Shown piece after piece: positions 25,724 through 34,159 of a stretch of 46,901 bases of DNA. Where the stretch lies: assembly GCA_934636325.1 (NCBI GenBank), contig CAKUAK010000031.1, positions 1 to 46,901 of the forward strand. Direction: 5' to 3'. The first letter of the stretch is position 1; each line of letters starts with the position of its first letter. Position numbers and translations under genes: made by a program. The notes below the pieces were generated by a model. It ran no database searches, had not been told where the DNA came from, and was given only the letters and a program-made list of their open reading frames with translations. Source of the stretch: an uncultured Eubacteriales bacterium. GTDB lineage: Bacteria; Bacillota; Clostridia; Oscillospirales; Butyricicoccaceae.

Positions 25724-26167
25724 TTAGATCACCTCCGCCCTTCCTCCTGCGGCTTCTATTTTCTCCTTTGCAGAAGCTGTGAAGGCGTTAGCCTTAACGG
25801 TCAGCTTCTTTGTCAGCTCACCGCTGCCAAGTACCTTGAAGCCGTCCTTTTTCTTTTCAGCAATGCGCTTCTCGACAAGAGCCTCGAATGTGACCTCGGC
25901 ACCGTCCTCGAAAGACTTTTCGAGTGTGGAGAGGCTGACTTCCTCATAGCTCTTGGCAAAGACATTGTGGAAACCTCTCTTAGGAAGTCTCCTGGAAAGA
26001 GGCATCTGGCCGCCTTCGAAGCCGGGACGAACGCCGCCGCCGCTCCTGGCCCACTGGCCCTTATGGCCTCTGCCGGCTGTCTTGCCGTTGCCAGTGCCGA
26101 CGCCCCTGCCCTTACGCTTGCCTACAGTCGTGCTGCCGGCAGCGGGGGAAAGTTCATGCAATTTCAT
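25724..26167 (-). CDS. rplO: 50S ribosomal protein L15
   Basis: A 147-residue L15 with the Gly/Arg-rich N-terminal extension KGRGVGTGNGKTAGRGHKG and GFEGGQMPLSRRLPKRGF, which threads into 23S rRNA, and a globular C-terminal domain. Late-assembly protein, directly before secY. Confidence 0.98.
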   Translation of the reverse strand: MKLHELSPAAGSTTVGKRKGRGVGTGNGKTAGRGHKGQWARSGGGVRPGFEGGQMPLSRRLPKRGFHNVFAKSYEEVSLSTLEKSFEDGAEVTFEALVEKRIAEKKKDGFKVLGSGELTKKLTVKANAFTASAKEKIEAAGGRAEVI

Positions 26168-26181
26168 GTTCAGCGCCCTCC

Positions 26182-26361
26182 TTAGTTATTCTCAACTTTG
26201 ACAAGGTAACCTATCTGGGCGATCTTGCCTTTGGTCTGATCGTTTTCGGGCTGGACAGTCACGTCGCCGATCTTTGTCAGGCCCAGGGAATGGGCTGTGG
26301 CGATGTGCTTCTTATGCCTGCCGTTCAGGCTCTTGACAAGGGTGATTTTTACAGTATTCAT
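26182..26361 (-). CDS. rpmD: 50S ribosomal protein L30
   Basis: A 59-residue protein read in the gap between rpsE and rplO; it starts MNTVKITLVKSLNGRHKKHI and ends in IGYLVKVENN. The pattern LVKS-GR-H-T--LGL and the final V-V strand are the L30 core. It starts 13 bases after rpsE, the normal order S5-L30-L15. Confidence 0.96.
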   Translation of the reverse strand: MNTVKITLVKSLNGRHKKHIATAHSLGLTKIGDVTVQPENDQTKGKIAQIGYLVKVENN

Positions 26362-26374
26362 TTAAGCTGCCCCC

Positions 26375-26875
26375 TTATCTAAGCTCTTCAGCGGGGATGC
26401 CCCTGACAAGGGATACCTGCTGAGCGTCTCTGAGCGAAACAAGTCCCTGCATGGTAGCGGCAACAACGTTCTGCGGGTTGTTGGAGCGCAGGCACTTTGT
26501 ACGGATATCGGTAATGCCGGCAACCTCGACGACGGCACGAACGGCGCCGCCGGCGATAACGCCGGTACCGGGTGCGGCGGGCTTGAGCAGAACGCGGCCA
26601 GCACCAAACTTACCAATGACCTCGTGGGGGATCGTTGTCCCGTCGAGAGAGATCTTTACAAGATTCTTTTTGGCATCCTCGATACCCTTGCGGATAGCAT
26701 CGGGAACTTCGGAGGACTTGCCGAGGCCGAAGCCTACTATGCCGTTGCCGTCACCGACGACTACCAAAGCTGCAAACTTGAAGATACGTCCGCCCTTGAC
26801 CGTCTTGGATACACGATTTAATGCAACAACCTTCTCGGACAGCTCAAGTGTCGAGGCGTCTATTAACTTAGCCAT
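26375..26875 (-). CDS. rpsE: 30S ribosomal protein S5
   Basis: A 166-residue S5 with the double-stranded RNA-binding segment ALVVVGDGNGIVGFGLGKSSEVPDAI and the C-terminal domain LKPAAPGTGVIAGGAVRAVVEVAGI. It sits at the mRNA entrance and influences decoding accuracy. Upstream is rplR, 14 bases away. Confidence 0.98.
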   Translation of the reverse strand: MAKLIDASTLELSEKVVALNRVSKTVKGGRIFKFAALVVVGDGNGIVGFGLGKSSEVPDAIRKGIEDAKKNLVKISLDGTTIPHEVIGKFGAGRVLLKPAAPGTGVIAGGAVRAVVEVAGITDIRTKCLRSNNPQNVVAATMQGLVSLRDAQQVSLVRGIPAEELR

Positions 26876-26889
26876 TCTTAGCTCCTCCC

Positions 26890-27249
26890 TTAAAACTTGA
26901 GTCCGCCCTCGCGGGCGCCATCTGCCAGTGCCTTAACGCGTCCGTGATAGAGATAACCACCGCGGTCAAACACTACGTTTTCAATACCGGCCTTCAGAGC
27001 TCTCTCGGCAATGATGCCGCCGAGCTTCTTTGCAGCCTCGACGTTTCCGCCGTAGCCGCCGAAGTCCTTCTCGTTTGTGGCGGCTGCGACAAGGGTCTTG
27101 CCGGCCACGTCGTCTATGATCTGAGCATAGATATGCTTATCGCTGCGGAAAACATTGAGACGAGGAGTCTCTGCGGTGCCCGAAATGTGGGCGCGCACTC
27201 TCTTATGCCTCTTGAGCCTCTGAGCGTTAGAATCATACTTCTTAACCAT
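26890..27249 (-). CDS. rplR: 50S ribosomal protein L18
   Basis: A 119-residue L18 that binds 5S rRNA. Markers are the basic N terminus QRLKRHKRVRAHISGT, the core RLNVFRSDKHIYAQIIDD and the end FDRGGYLYHGRVKALADGAREGGL. Confidence 0.98.
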   Translation of the reverse strand: MVKKYDSNAQRLKRHKRVRAHISGTAETPRLNVFRSDKHIYAQIIDDVAGKTLVAAATNEKDFGGYGGNVEAAKKLGGIIAERALKAGIENVVFDRGGYLYHGRVKALADGAREGGLKF

Positions 27250-27265
27250 TTATGCGCACCTCCCC

Positions 27266-27811
27266 TTATTTCTTCTTGGCTCCGGTCTTGCCTTCCTTGC
27301 GGCGGATGACCTCACCTGTGTATCTGATGCCCTTGCCCTTATAGGGTTCGGGGGGTCTCTTCTTGCGGACATCGGCTGCGAACTGGCCGACGAGCTGCTT
27401 GTCGAGGCCGCTGATGACGATCTTATTGGGTGCAGGTGCTTCGATGGTGATGCCATCGACAGGCTCTACATCGACCGTGTGGGAGAAACCGATGTTCATA
27501 ACCAGCTTCTTGCCTTCCATAGCGACACGGTAGCCGACGCCGACGACGTCGAGCTCTTTCTTATAACCCTCGCTGACGCCAACGATCATGTTGTGCACCA
27601 GTGTGCGGGTAAGGCCGTGAAGGGATTTGTGGAGCTTATCCTCGGAAGGACGCTTTACGAGAACTTCGTTGCCCTCGACCTCGATGATCATATCGGGGTG
27701 CATCTCCTGTGTCAGCTCGCCCTTGGGGCCCTTAGCTGTGACCTTATTGCCATTCACTTCGACTGTAACTCCGGCGGGGATGGCAATCGGCATTCTGCCT
27801 ATTCTGGACAT
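27266..27811 (-). CDS. rplF: 50S ribosomal protein L6
   Basis: A 181-residue L6 made of two similar domains; the start SRIGRMPIAIPAGVTVEV and the C-terminal RKKRPPEPYKGKGIRYTGEV loop are the family signatures. It lies at the base of the L7/L12 stalk near the factor-binding site. Confidence 0.98.
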   Translation of the reverse strand: MSRIGRMPIAIPAGVTVEVNGNKVTAKGPKGELTQEMHPDMIIEVEGNEVLVKRPSEDKLHKSLHGLTRTLVHNMIVGVSEGYKKELDVVGVGYRVAMEGKKLVMNIGFSHTVDVEPVDGITIEAPAPNKIVISGLDKQLVGQFAADVRKKRPPEPYKGKGIRYTGEVIRRKEGKTGAKKK

Positions 27812-27825
27812 GACCTTTTACCTCC

Positions 27826-28224
27826 TTACCAGACGAAAGCAAGAACTTCGCCGCCAACATTGAGCTCGCGGGCCTTCTTGTCTGTCATAATTCCTTTGGA
27901 TGTGGAAATGATGGCGATGCCCAGTCCCCTGAGGACCTTGGGAAGCTCTTCGGCGCCGGCGTAAACGCGCAGGCCGGGCTTGCTTACCCTTCTCAGGCCG
28001 GAAATAGCCTTTTCCTTATTGTTTGTGTACTTGAGTGTGATCTTGATGTTGCCCTGTACGCCTTCATCTGTCACTTCGAAAGCCTTGATATAACCCTCGT
28101 CCAGAAGGATCTGGGCAATAGCCTTCTTCATGCGGGAAGCGGGAACATCGACCGTCGCATGTCTTGCAGCGCCGGCATTTCTGATACGGGTCAGCATATC
28201 AGCAATGGGGTCTGTGATCTGCAT
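27826..28224 (-). CDS. rpsH: 30S ribosomal protein S8
   Basis: A 132-residue S8, a primary binder of 16S rRNA. The start DPIADMLTRIRNA and the end GIAIISTSKGIMTDKKARELNVGGEVLAFVW are diagnostic. Unlike its neighbours, it is separated from the preceding gene by 160 bases of hairpin-rich DNA. Confidence 0.98.
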   Translation of the reverse strand: MQITDPIADMLTRIRNAGAARHATVDVPASRMKKAIAQILLDEGYIKAFEVTDEGVQGNIKITLKYTNNKEKAISGLRRVSKPGLRVYAGAEELPKVLRGLGIAIISTSKGIMTDKKARELNVGGEVLAFVW

Positions 28225-28384
28225 TTTTATTTTCCTCCTTTAAGAAGTTAGAGGGAAGCCGTATTTGCCGCCTTTTTTCAAAGGATCGGGATGCTGCCGG
28301 TCACGGAGATTGGCAGCATGCCTCCTTTGCGAGGGGCAGCCCCCTCCACTATTCTCAGACGCCGGGAGGCGTCTAATAAACTTT
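28225..28384 (-). repeat. Hairpin-rich spacer between rpsZ and rpsH
   Basis: Three perfect stems in 160 bases: ATGCTGCC/GGCAGCAT (28291-28319), GAGGGG/CCCCTC (28331-28346) and AGACGCC/GGCGTCT (28357-28374). Most neighbouring spacers are 10-25 bases, so this looks like an inserted repeat element, or an RNA processing site. No ORF. Confidence 0.5.
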
Positions 28385-28570
28385 TTACCAGGACGCCTTC
28401 TTGACGCCGGGGATCTGGCCCTTATAGGCCAGCTCTCTGAAGCAGATACGGCAGATGCCGAAATCCCTCAGATAAGCATGGGGCCTGCCGCAGATCTTGC
28501 AGCGGTTATAGTTCCTCGAAGAGAACTTGCTGCCCTTCTGCTGCTTTAAAATCATAGCCTTCTTTGCCAT
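28385..28570 (-). CDS. rpsZ: 30S ribosomal protein S14, zinc type
   Basis: A 61-residue S14 of the short zinc-binding type: Cys pairs in NRCKICGRP and GICRICFRE form the zinc site. The end KGQIPGVKKASW is universal. The short form is standard in Firmicutes, and the long zinc-free form is not seen here. Confidence 0.98.
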   Translation of the reverse strand: MAKKAMILKQQKGSKFSSRNYNRCKICGRPHAYLRDFGICRICFRELAYKGQIPGVKKASW

Positions 28571-28585
28571 TATTTGCTCCTCCCT

Positions 28586-29140
28586 TTACTTTGCGAACGG
28601 AGCGCCCAAAAGCTCAAGCAGCTCTCTGGCTTCTTCGTCGGTCTCTGCGGTGGTTGTGAAAACGATATCCATACCGCGGATCTTGTCGATCTTATCGTAC
28701 TCGATCTCGGGGAAGATAAGCTGTTCCTTGATGCCCATGGCAAAGTTGCCGCGGCCGTCAAAGCCGCCGTTCTGGATGCCGCGGAAGTCGCGGACGCGGG
28801 GCAGAGCGATGTTGAAGAACCTGTCAAGGAACTCCCACATCTTGTCCTGGCGCAGAGTTACCTTTGCGCCGATGGGCATATGCTCACGCAGCTTGAAGTT
28901 GGCGATCGACTTTCTGGCCCTTGTGATGACCGGCTTCTGGCCGGTGATGGTGGCCAGGTCGGTCGTAACGGCGTCGAGGACCTTGGAGTTATCCCTGGCC
29001 TCGCCGCAGCCGACGTTGACCGTGATCTTGTCCAGCTTGGGTATCTGCATGACGCTCTTATAGCCGAACTTTTTCATCAGTGCGGGAGCGACCTCATCCA
29101 CGTACTTCTGCTTAAGACGGGGTGTGTAATTTTCAGACAT
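28586..29140 (-). CDS. rplE: 50S ribosomal protein L5
   Basis: A 184-residue L5, which binds 5S rRNA and P-site tRNA. The start RLKQKYVDEVAPALMKKFGY and the block VTLRQDKMWEFLDRFFNIALPRVRDFRG are signatures. The final GMDIVFTTTAETDEEARELL is typical. Confidence 0.98.
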   Translation of the reverse strand: MSENYTPRLKQKYVDEVAPALMKKFGYKSVMQIPKLDKITVNVGCGEARDNSKVLDAVTTDLATITGQKPVITRARKSIANFKLREHMPIGAKVTLRQDKMWEFLDRFFNIALPRVRDFRGIQNGGFDGRGNFAMGIKEQLIFPEIEYDKIDKIRGMDIVFTTTAETDEEARELLELLGAPFAK

Positions 29141-29163
29141 TTTCGGTTACCTCCTGCCCCTTC

Positions 29164-29481
29164 TTATATCTCGGCGCCGCACTTCTTGCAGATGGTGACC
29201 TTTTTGCCATCTGCACCCAGCTTATGGGCGGGACGTGTCGGCTTGTTGCACTTGGGGCACACTCTCATGACCTTGCAGGCATTGAGAGGGATCGACTTGG
29301 AGATGATGCCGCCCTCTTCGCCCTGTCTGCGGGGCTTTGTGTGCTTCTGTGCGATGTTTATTCCTTCAACGATGACTGTTCCGTGCTTGGGAGAGGCCGA
29401 CAGGACCTTGCCCTGCTTACCCTTATCCTTACCGGAAAGCACAACGACAGTATCGCCTGTTTTAACATGAAGTGTATTCAC
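29164..29481 (-). CDS. rplX: 50S ribosomal protein L24
   Basis: A 105-residue L24 with an N-terminal KOW motif (KTGDTVVVLSGKDKGKQGKVL) and a C-terminal zinc-ribbon-like part with CPKC and CKKC, seen in many Firmicute L24 proteins. An early 50S assembly factor. Confidence 0.98.
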   Translation of the reverse strand: MNTLHVKTGDTVVVLSGKDKGKQGKVLSASPKHGTVIVEGINIAQKHTKPRRQGEEGGIISKSIPLNACKVMRVCPKCNKPTRPAHKLGADGKKVTICKKCGAEI

Positions 29482-29493
29482 AGCGCTGCCTCC

Positions 29494-29862
29494 TTACAAT
29501 ACTTCGGGAGCAAGGGAGAGGATCCTCAAATAGTCCCTCTCGCGAAGCTCGCGGGCGACCGGTCCAAAGATACGCGTGCCCCTCGGGGTCTTGTCGTCCT
29601 TGATGATGACTGCGGCGTTCTCGTCGAAACGGACGTAAGAACCGTCGGCCCTTCTGAGGCCCTTCCTGGAGCGGACGATAACGGCCTTGACGACCTCGCC
29701 CTTCTTGACCTGCCCGCCGGGGGCGGCCTTTCTGACGGAAGCGACGACAACATCGCCGATATTTCCGTATCTGCGTGTGGATCCGCCGAGAACGCGGATG
29801 CACTTCAGCTCCTTCGCGCCGGTGTTATCGGCAACGCGAAGATAAGATTCCTGCTGTACCAC
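29494..29862 (-). CDS. rplN: 50S ribosomal protein L14
   Basis: A 122-residue L14. The start QQESYLRVADNTGAKELKCIRVLGG and the end LRERDYLRILSLAPEVL are near-universal. It contacts the 30S subunit at an intersubunit bridge. Confidence 0.98.
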   Translation of the reverse strand: MVQQESYLRVADNTGAKELKCIRVLGGSTRRYGNIGDVVVASVRKAAPGGQVKKGEVVKAVIVRSRKGLRRADGSYVRFDENAAVIIKDDKTPRGTRIFGPVARELRERDYLRILSLAPEVL

Positions 29863-29874
29863 GGCAAACCCTCC

Positions 29875-30132
29875 TTATTTGGCTTTTTCAACGATCTCTA
29901 CAAGACGCCATCTCTTATCCTTGGACAGGGGTCTTGTCTCCATGACCTTTACCCTGTCGCCGATGCCGCACTCGTTGTTCTCGTCATGTGCTTTAAGCTT
30001 ATATGTCGACTTTACGATCTTCTTATAGAGCGGGTGCTGGACCCTGTCTTCGATAGCAACAACGATGGTTTTATCCATCTTGTCGGAAACGACAATACCA
30101 ACCCTCGTCTTGCGGAAAGCTCTTTCACTCAT
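29875..30132 (-). CDS. rpsQ: 30S ribosomal protein S17
   Basis: An 85-residue OB-fold S17. Markers are RKTRVGIVVSDKMDKTIVVAIE, RVQHPLYKKIVKSTYKLKAHDE and the MVMETRPLSKDKRWRL-like end (VKVMETRPLSKDKRW). A primary binder of the 16S 5' domain. Confidence 0.98.
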   Translation of the reverse strand: MSERAFRKTRVGIVVSDKMDKTIVVAIEDRVQHPLYKKIVKSTYKLKAHDENNECGIGDRVKVMETRPLSKDKRWRLVEIVEKAK

Positions 30133-30151
30133 TGTTTATCCTCCTTACCGC

Positions 30152-30355
30152 TTAAGACTTGCCCGCGAGCTCGCGCTCACGGAGAACAGTCTTGACTCTG
30201 GCGATATCGTGTTTGACCTCGCCTATCTTCAGCGGATTGTCAAGCTGGTTGATAGCGTGCTGAAGCCTCAGATTAAAGAGATCCTTTTTCAGCTCGCCCA
30301 GCTTCTGATTGAGCTGTTCTGTGGAAAGCTCGCGTACCTCTTTTGCCTTCATCAT
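30152..30355 (-). CDS. rpmC: 50S ribosomal protein L29
   Basis: A 67-residue two-helix L29, with ELSTEQLNQKLGELKKDLFNLRL and IARVKTVLRERE as the family pattern. It lies at the tunnel exit beside L23 and helps dock nascent-chain factors. It overlaps rplP by 4 bases. Confidence 0.98.
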   Translation of the reverse strand: MMKAKEVRELSTEQLNQKLGELKKDLFNLRLQHAINQLDNPLKIGEVKHDIARVKTVLRERELAGKS

Positions 30356-30792
30356 ACTTCACCACCTGTTTCCTTAACGGTTTCCGCCTCTCTTGCGACG
30401 AACTTTGTCTTAAGAGGCAGCTTGTGACTTGCCAGACGCATGGCCTCCCTTGCTGTTTCCTCGGGGACGCCGGCGATCTCAAAGAGAACACGGCCGGGCT
30501 TGACTACTGCTACCCAGAACTCGGGCGAGCCCTTACCGGAGCCCATGCGGGTCTCGGCAGGCTTCTTTGTGACCGGCTTGTCGGGGAAGATCTTGATCCA
30601 TACCTGACCGCCGCGCTTGATATAACGTGTCATGGCGACACGGGCCGCCTCTATCTGGTTGGAGGTGATCCATGCGGGCTCTGTGGCCTGAAGGCCGAAC
30701 TCGCCGTTGGAGACGAAGTTGCCGCGGGTGGCTTTGCCCCTCATACGGCCCCTCTGTACCCTCCTGTATTTGACTCTCTTAGGTAAAAGCAT
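30352..30792 (-). CDS. rplP: 50S ribosomal protein L16
   Basis: A 146-residue L16 with the core PKRVKYRRVQRGRMRGKATRG near the start, and the block VWIKIFPDKPVTKKPAETRMG-KG that reaches towards the A-site tRNA. Start overlaps the rpsC stop by one base. Confidence 0.98.
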   Translation of the reverse strand: MLLPKRVKYRRVQRGRMRGKATRGNFVSNGEFGLQATEPAWITSNQIEAARVAMTRYIKRGGQVWIKIFPDKPVTKKPAETRMGSGKGSPEFWVAVVKPGRVLFEIAGVPEETAREAMRLASHKLPLKTKFVAREAETVKETGGEV

Positions 30793-31634
30793 TACTGGGC
30801 TCCTCCTTCCTGCCTGGGTGCGGGACGGCTGCCACCGTTGTTATTGGAACGATAGGGCCTGCGCTCGCCGCTGCCCTGTCTGCCGCCCTGGCCATTATTA
30901 CGGCCGTTGTTGTTATAAGGTCTTCTGCCCTGGCCTCTGCGGTCGCCGTCACGGCGCTCGCGGCGGTCGCGGCGGGGAGCCTCGACTGTCGACTGCCTGG
31001 GGCCGCCTGTCAGGACTTCGCCCTTATACAGCCAGACCTTGACGCCGATCTTGCCGTATGTGGTGTTGGCCTCGGCAAAACCGTATTCGATGTCGGCACG
31101 CAGGGTCTGCAGAGGAATAGTGCCCTCGTGATAATGCTCGACCCTGGCGATCTCGGCGCCGCCGAGACGGCCGGAAACTGTCGTCTTGATGCCCTTGGCG
31201 CCCAGACGCATGGCCCTTGCCATCGCCTGCTTCATGGCGCGGCGGAAGCTGATACGTCTCTCAAGCTGAGAAGCGATGTTCTCGGCGACCAGCTGAGCGT
31301 TCAGGTCGGGGTTTCTGACCTCGATGATAGAGACCTTTGTCGGCTTGCCGATCTTGGCTGTCAGCTCCTGCTCCAGCTTCTGGATATCGGCGCCGCCCTT
31401 ACCGACGATCATGCCGGGCTTGGCGCAGTGGATTATGATGCGGACATTGGCGTTTGTTCTCTCGATCTCGATCGTGGGAACGCCGGCCGCGTAAAGCTTC
31501 TTTTTCAGATATTTGCGGATATTGTAATCCTCAACCAGAAGGTCGCCGACAAGCTCGTCTTTGGCAAACCAGCGGGAATCCCATCCTTTTATAACGCCCA
31601 CACGGAGACCGTGGGGATTAACTTTCTGGCCCAT
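30792..31634 (-). CDS. rpsC: 30S ribosomal protein S3 with long Arg/Gly/Asn-rich tail
   Basis: A 280-residue S3. Residues 1-215 are ordinary: the KH domain with MIVGKGGADIQKLEQEL, then the S3 C domain ending near VWLYKGEVLTG. After that comes a tail of about 60 residues rich in Arg, Gly, Asn and Gln (RRDRRERRDGDRRGQGRR and so on). Usual bacterial S3 is 210-230 residues, so this tail is an extra, RGG-like, probably disordered RNA-binding extension. S3 lies at the mRNA entry tunnel and has helicase activity. The tail is in frame and runs straight to the stop, so it is not an assembly error of the frame. Confidence 0.97.
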   Translation of the reverse strand: MGQKVNPHGLRVGVIKGWDSRWFAKDELVGDLLVEDYNIRKYLKKKLYAAGVPTIEIERTNANVRIIIHCAKPGMIVGKGGADIQKLEQELTAKIGKPTKVSIIEVRNPDLNAQLVAENIASQLERRISFRRAMKQAMARAMRLGAKGIKTTVSGRLGGAEIARVEHYHEGTIPLQTLRADIEYGFAEANTTYGKIGVKVWLYKGEVLTGGPRQSTVEAPRRDRRERRDGDRRGQGRRPYNNNGRNNGQGGRQGSGERRPYRSNNNGGSRPAPRQEGGAQ

Positions 31635-31651
31635 AACTTACCTCCTTGACC

Positions 31652-31987
31652 TTATTCTTTTTCCTTGAGGACAAGGGTTATGTGCGAAGTCCTCTTGTTT
31701 ATTCTGAACGCTCTTCCCTGAGCCCTGGGCATGACCCTCTTCATGATGGGGCCGCCGCAGACGAACACTTCCGAGACATAAAGCTTTTCGGGATTCATCT
31801 CGAAGTTGTTCTCGGCGTTGGCTGCCGCACTCTTGAGGAGCTTCATCAGATGCTCGCTTGCTGCCTTAGGAGTATTCATCAGAATGGCAGCAGCTGTGGC
31901 AACATCCTTGCCTCTGATAAGGTCGCAGGCAATCTGAACCTTACGGGGAGAGATGCGCACATGCTTTAAATATGCTCTTGCTTCCAT
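31652..31987 (-). CDS. rplV: 50S ribosomal protein L22
   Basis: A 111-residue L22 with EARAYLKHVRISPRKVQIACDLIRG and the loop CGGPIMKRVMPRAQGRAFRINKRTSHI that lines the exit tunnel, where macrolides bind. Confidence 0.98.
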   Translation of the reverse strand: MEARAYLKHVRISPRKVQIACDLIRGKDVATAAAILMNTPKAASEHLMKLLKSAAANAENNFEMNPEKLYVSEVFVCGGPIMKRVMPRAQGRAFRINKRTSHITLVLKEKE

Positions 31988-32002
31988 CTCGCTATCCTCC
32001 TG

Positions 32003-32272
32003 TTACTTATTCTTGTTGCCTGCATGACCGCGGAATGTGCGGGTGGGGGCAAATTCGCCGAGCTTATGACCAACCATATCCTCGGTGATATATACGGGAA
32101 CATGCTTCCTGCCGTCGTGGACAGCTATTGTATGACCAACGAACTGAGGATAAATCGTCGATGCTCTCGACCATGTCTTCAGGACCTTCTTGTCGCCGCT
32201 TTCATTGAGGGCAACGACCCTCTTGAGAAGCTCGGGAGCCACAAAAGGACCCTTCTTTGTGCTTCTGCCCAT
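32003..32272 (-). CDS. rpsS: 30S ribosomal protein S19
   Basis: An 89-residue S19 with RSTKKGPFVAPELL, TWSRASTIYPQFVGHTIAVHDG and KLGEFAPTRTFRGH, the full family signature. It is a head protein of the 30S subunit. Confidence 0.98.
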   Translation of the reverse strand: MGRSTKKGPFVAPELLKRVVALNESGDKKVLKTWSRASTIYPQFVGHTIAVHDGRKHVPVYITEDMVGHKLGEFAPTRTFRGHAGNKNK

Positions 32273-32288
32273 TTAAGTGTCTCCTTCC

Positions 32289-33122
32289 TTATTTACCGTT
32301 ACGACGTCTTACGATCTGCTTGTCGGTGCGGTGATTCTTCTTACGTGTCTTATAACCCAGAGTCGGCTTGCCCCAGGGAGAAACAGGTCCGGGACGACCG
32401 ACAGGCGACTTGCCTTCGCCGCCGCCGTGGGGGTGGTCATTCGGGTTCATGACAGAACCGCGGACCGAAGGACGAACGCCCATGTGGCGTTTACGGCCGG
32501 CCTTGCCGAGCTGTACATTCTCGTGGTCAAGATTGCCGACCTGGCCGATGGTGGCGCGGCAGCCCATCTTGATATATCTGACCTCGCCGGAGGGCAGACG
32601 GACCTGAGCGGAAGCGCCTTCCTTGGCCATCAGCTGGGCGGCTGTACCTGCGCTGCGGCAGAGCTGGCCGCCGCGGCCGGGATAAAGCTCTATATTGTGG
32701 ATAACGGTACCGAGGGGGATATTGGCGACAGGCAGGCAGTTGCCCGGCTTGATATCGGCGCTGGGACCGGAATAGACGACGTCGCCGACCTTAAGGCCGT
32801 TGGGGGCGAGGATGTACCTCTTCTCGCCGTCCTCATACTGAAGAAGGGCGATGTGAGCCGAACGGTTGGGGTCGTACTCGAGTGTCTTTACTGTGGCGGG
32901 CATATCGACCTTGTCTCTCTTGAAGTCGATGACCCTGTACTTGATCTTGTTGCCGCCGCCGTGATGACGAACGGTGATTCTGCCATAGCTGTTTCTGCCG
33001 GCCGTGTTTTTGACCTTCTCGAGAAGGCTCTTCTCCGGCTTGACCCTGCTAAGCTCTCTGTAATCGGTCACGGTCATGTGACGACGGGAGGGCGTAGTAG
33101 GCTTGAAGCTTCTGATAGCCAT
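32289..33122 (-). CDS. rplB: 50S ribosomal protein L2
   Basis: A 277-residue L2, the core protein near the peptidyl-transferase centre. The segments RNSYGRITVRHHGGGNKIKY and RPSVRGSVMNPNDHPHGGGEG (with the conserved His) are diagnostic. Confidence 0.98.
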   Translation of the reverse strand: MAIRSFKPTTPSRRHMTVTDYRELSRVKPEKSLLEKVKNTAGRNSYGRITVRHHGGGNKIKYRVIDFKRDKVDMPATVKTLEYDPNRSAHIALLQYEDGEKRYILAPNGLKVGDVVYSGPSADIKPGNCLPVANIPLGTVIHNIELYPGRGGQLCRSAGTAAQLMAKEGASAQVRLPSGEVRYIKMGCRATIGQVGNLDHENVQLGKAGRKRHMGVRPSVRGSVMNPNDHPHGGGEGKSPVGRPGPVSPWGKPTLGYKTRKKNHRTDKQIVRRRNGK

Positions 33123-33224
33123 GCTTTTTCACTCCTTGTAGATTGTCGTTTTGCACCGCTTTAAAGCGGTATACCTTCGGCAGCCTGAGCCGCCGCTGCG
33201 TGAGCCCCGTGGGGGCCTCGCCGA
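33123..33224 (-). repeat. Hairpin-rich spacer between rplW and rplB
   Basis: A 102-base gap with a perfect 16-base palindrome ACCGCTTTAAAGCGGT (33156-33171) and GC-rich pairing near GAGCCCC/GGGGGCCTC. No ORF. Similar to the spacer before rpsH in being longer than the other gaps. Confidence 0.4.
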
Positions 33225-33518
33225 TTAAACCATGCCTTCGAAGATCTCGATGGGCTTGGAGTCGGCGGTAAGGCGGACGATGGCCTTTTTCCTGTCGGCT
33301 GTCTTGCCTACATGGACGCCCATGCGCTTTTCCTTGCCTTTGACGTTGACGGTATTGACGCTCATGACCTTTACGCCGAATATCGTCTCGATGGCCTTGC
33401 GGATCTCTATTTTATTGGCCGAACGCTCGACCTCAAAAACATACTTTTTGCTGTCGACTGCTTCCATCGACTGCTCTGTGATGACGGGCTTGATGATTAT
33501 ATCGTATACCGATTTCAC
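33225..33518 (-). CDS. rplW: 50S ribosomal protein L23
   Basis: A 97-residue L23, docking site for trigger factor and SRP at the tunnel exit. The start YDIIIKPVITEQSMEA and the core YVFEVERSANKIEIRKAIETIFGVKV are typical. It overlaps rplD by 4 bases. Confidence 0.98.
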   Translation of the reverse strand: MKSVYDIIIKPVITEQSMEAVDSKKYVFEVERSANKIEIRKAIETIFGVKVMSVNTVNVKGKEKRMGVHVGKTADRKKAIVRLTADSKPIEIFEGMV

Positions 33519-34141
33519 TGCGCGTAAACCTCCTCGATCATGTTTACAGCCTTCTGGTCGACGATGAACTTATCGGCCACAAGGATATCGCGGACATTAA
33601 TGACAGAGGCAAAGGTCGTCTGGACGCCGGGGATGTTCCTGGCGCTGAAAACGACATTCTTCTCGACTGTGGGGGTGACGATCAGGGCCGTCTTGGGGCT
33701 GCCGATGCTGTTCAGGAAGCCGACCATGGCCTTGGTCTTGATCTCGGGCAGCGTGATGCTGTCGACGACGACGATCGAGCCTGCGGCGAGCTTGGCCGAA
33801 AGGGCCGAACGCATGGCCAGCTGGCGTGTCTTCTTGTTCAGGGTATAGCGATAAGAACGGGGCTTGGGGCCCAGAGCGATACCGCCGTGTGTCCACTGCG
33901 GAGAACGGATGCTGCCCTGACGTGCGCGGCCTGTGCCCTTCTGTCTCCAGGGCTTCCTGCCGCCGCCTCTTACCTCGGCCCTTGTGAGTGTGCTCTGTGT
34001 GCCCTGGCGCTGGTTGGCATTGTAGTTTTTGACGATCTCATGCATGACAGCAACATTGGGCTCGATGCCGAAAACGGTATCGTTGAGCTCTGTTTCGCCG
34101 ATGACCTTGCCGGTCATATCGTAAAGATTGGTCTTAGCCAC
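33515..34141 (-). CDS. rplD: 50S ribosomal protein L4
   Basis: A 208-residue L4. The tunnel loop is visible in RAEVRGGGRKPWRQKGTGRARQGS, followed by the globular helical domain. In gamma-proteobacteria L4 also represses its own operon through the S10 leader; whether the long leader found here works that way is unknown. Confidence 0.98.
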   Translation of the reverse strand: MAKTNLYDMTGKVIGETELNDTVFGIEPNVAVMHEIVKNYNANQRQGTQSTLTRAEVRGGGRKPWRQKGTGRARQGSIRSPQWTHGGIALGPKPRSYRYTLNKKTRQLAMRSALSAKLAAGSIVVVDSITLPEIKTKAMVGFLNSIGSPKTALIVTPTVEKNVVFSARNIPGVQTTFASVINVRDILVADKFIVDQKAVNMIEEVYAQ

Positions 34142-34159
34142 TTTTATTCCTCCTCCCCG

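Noticed and set aside
24294..25727. A 477-codon open frame on the plus strand opposite secY/adk
   Set aside because: Antisense shadow of secY; the product is rich in Asp, Gly and His with no recognisable domain.
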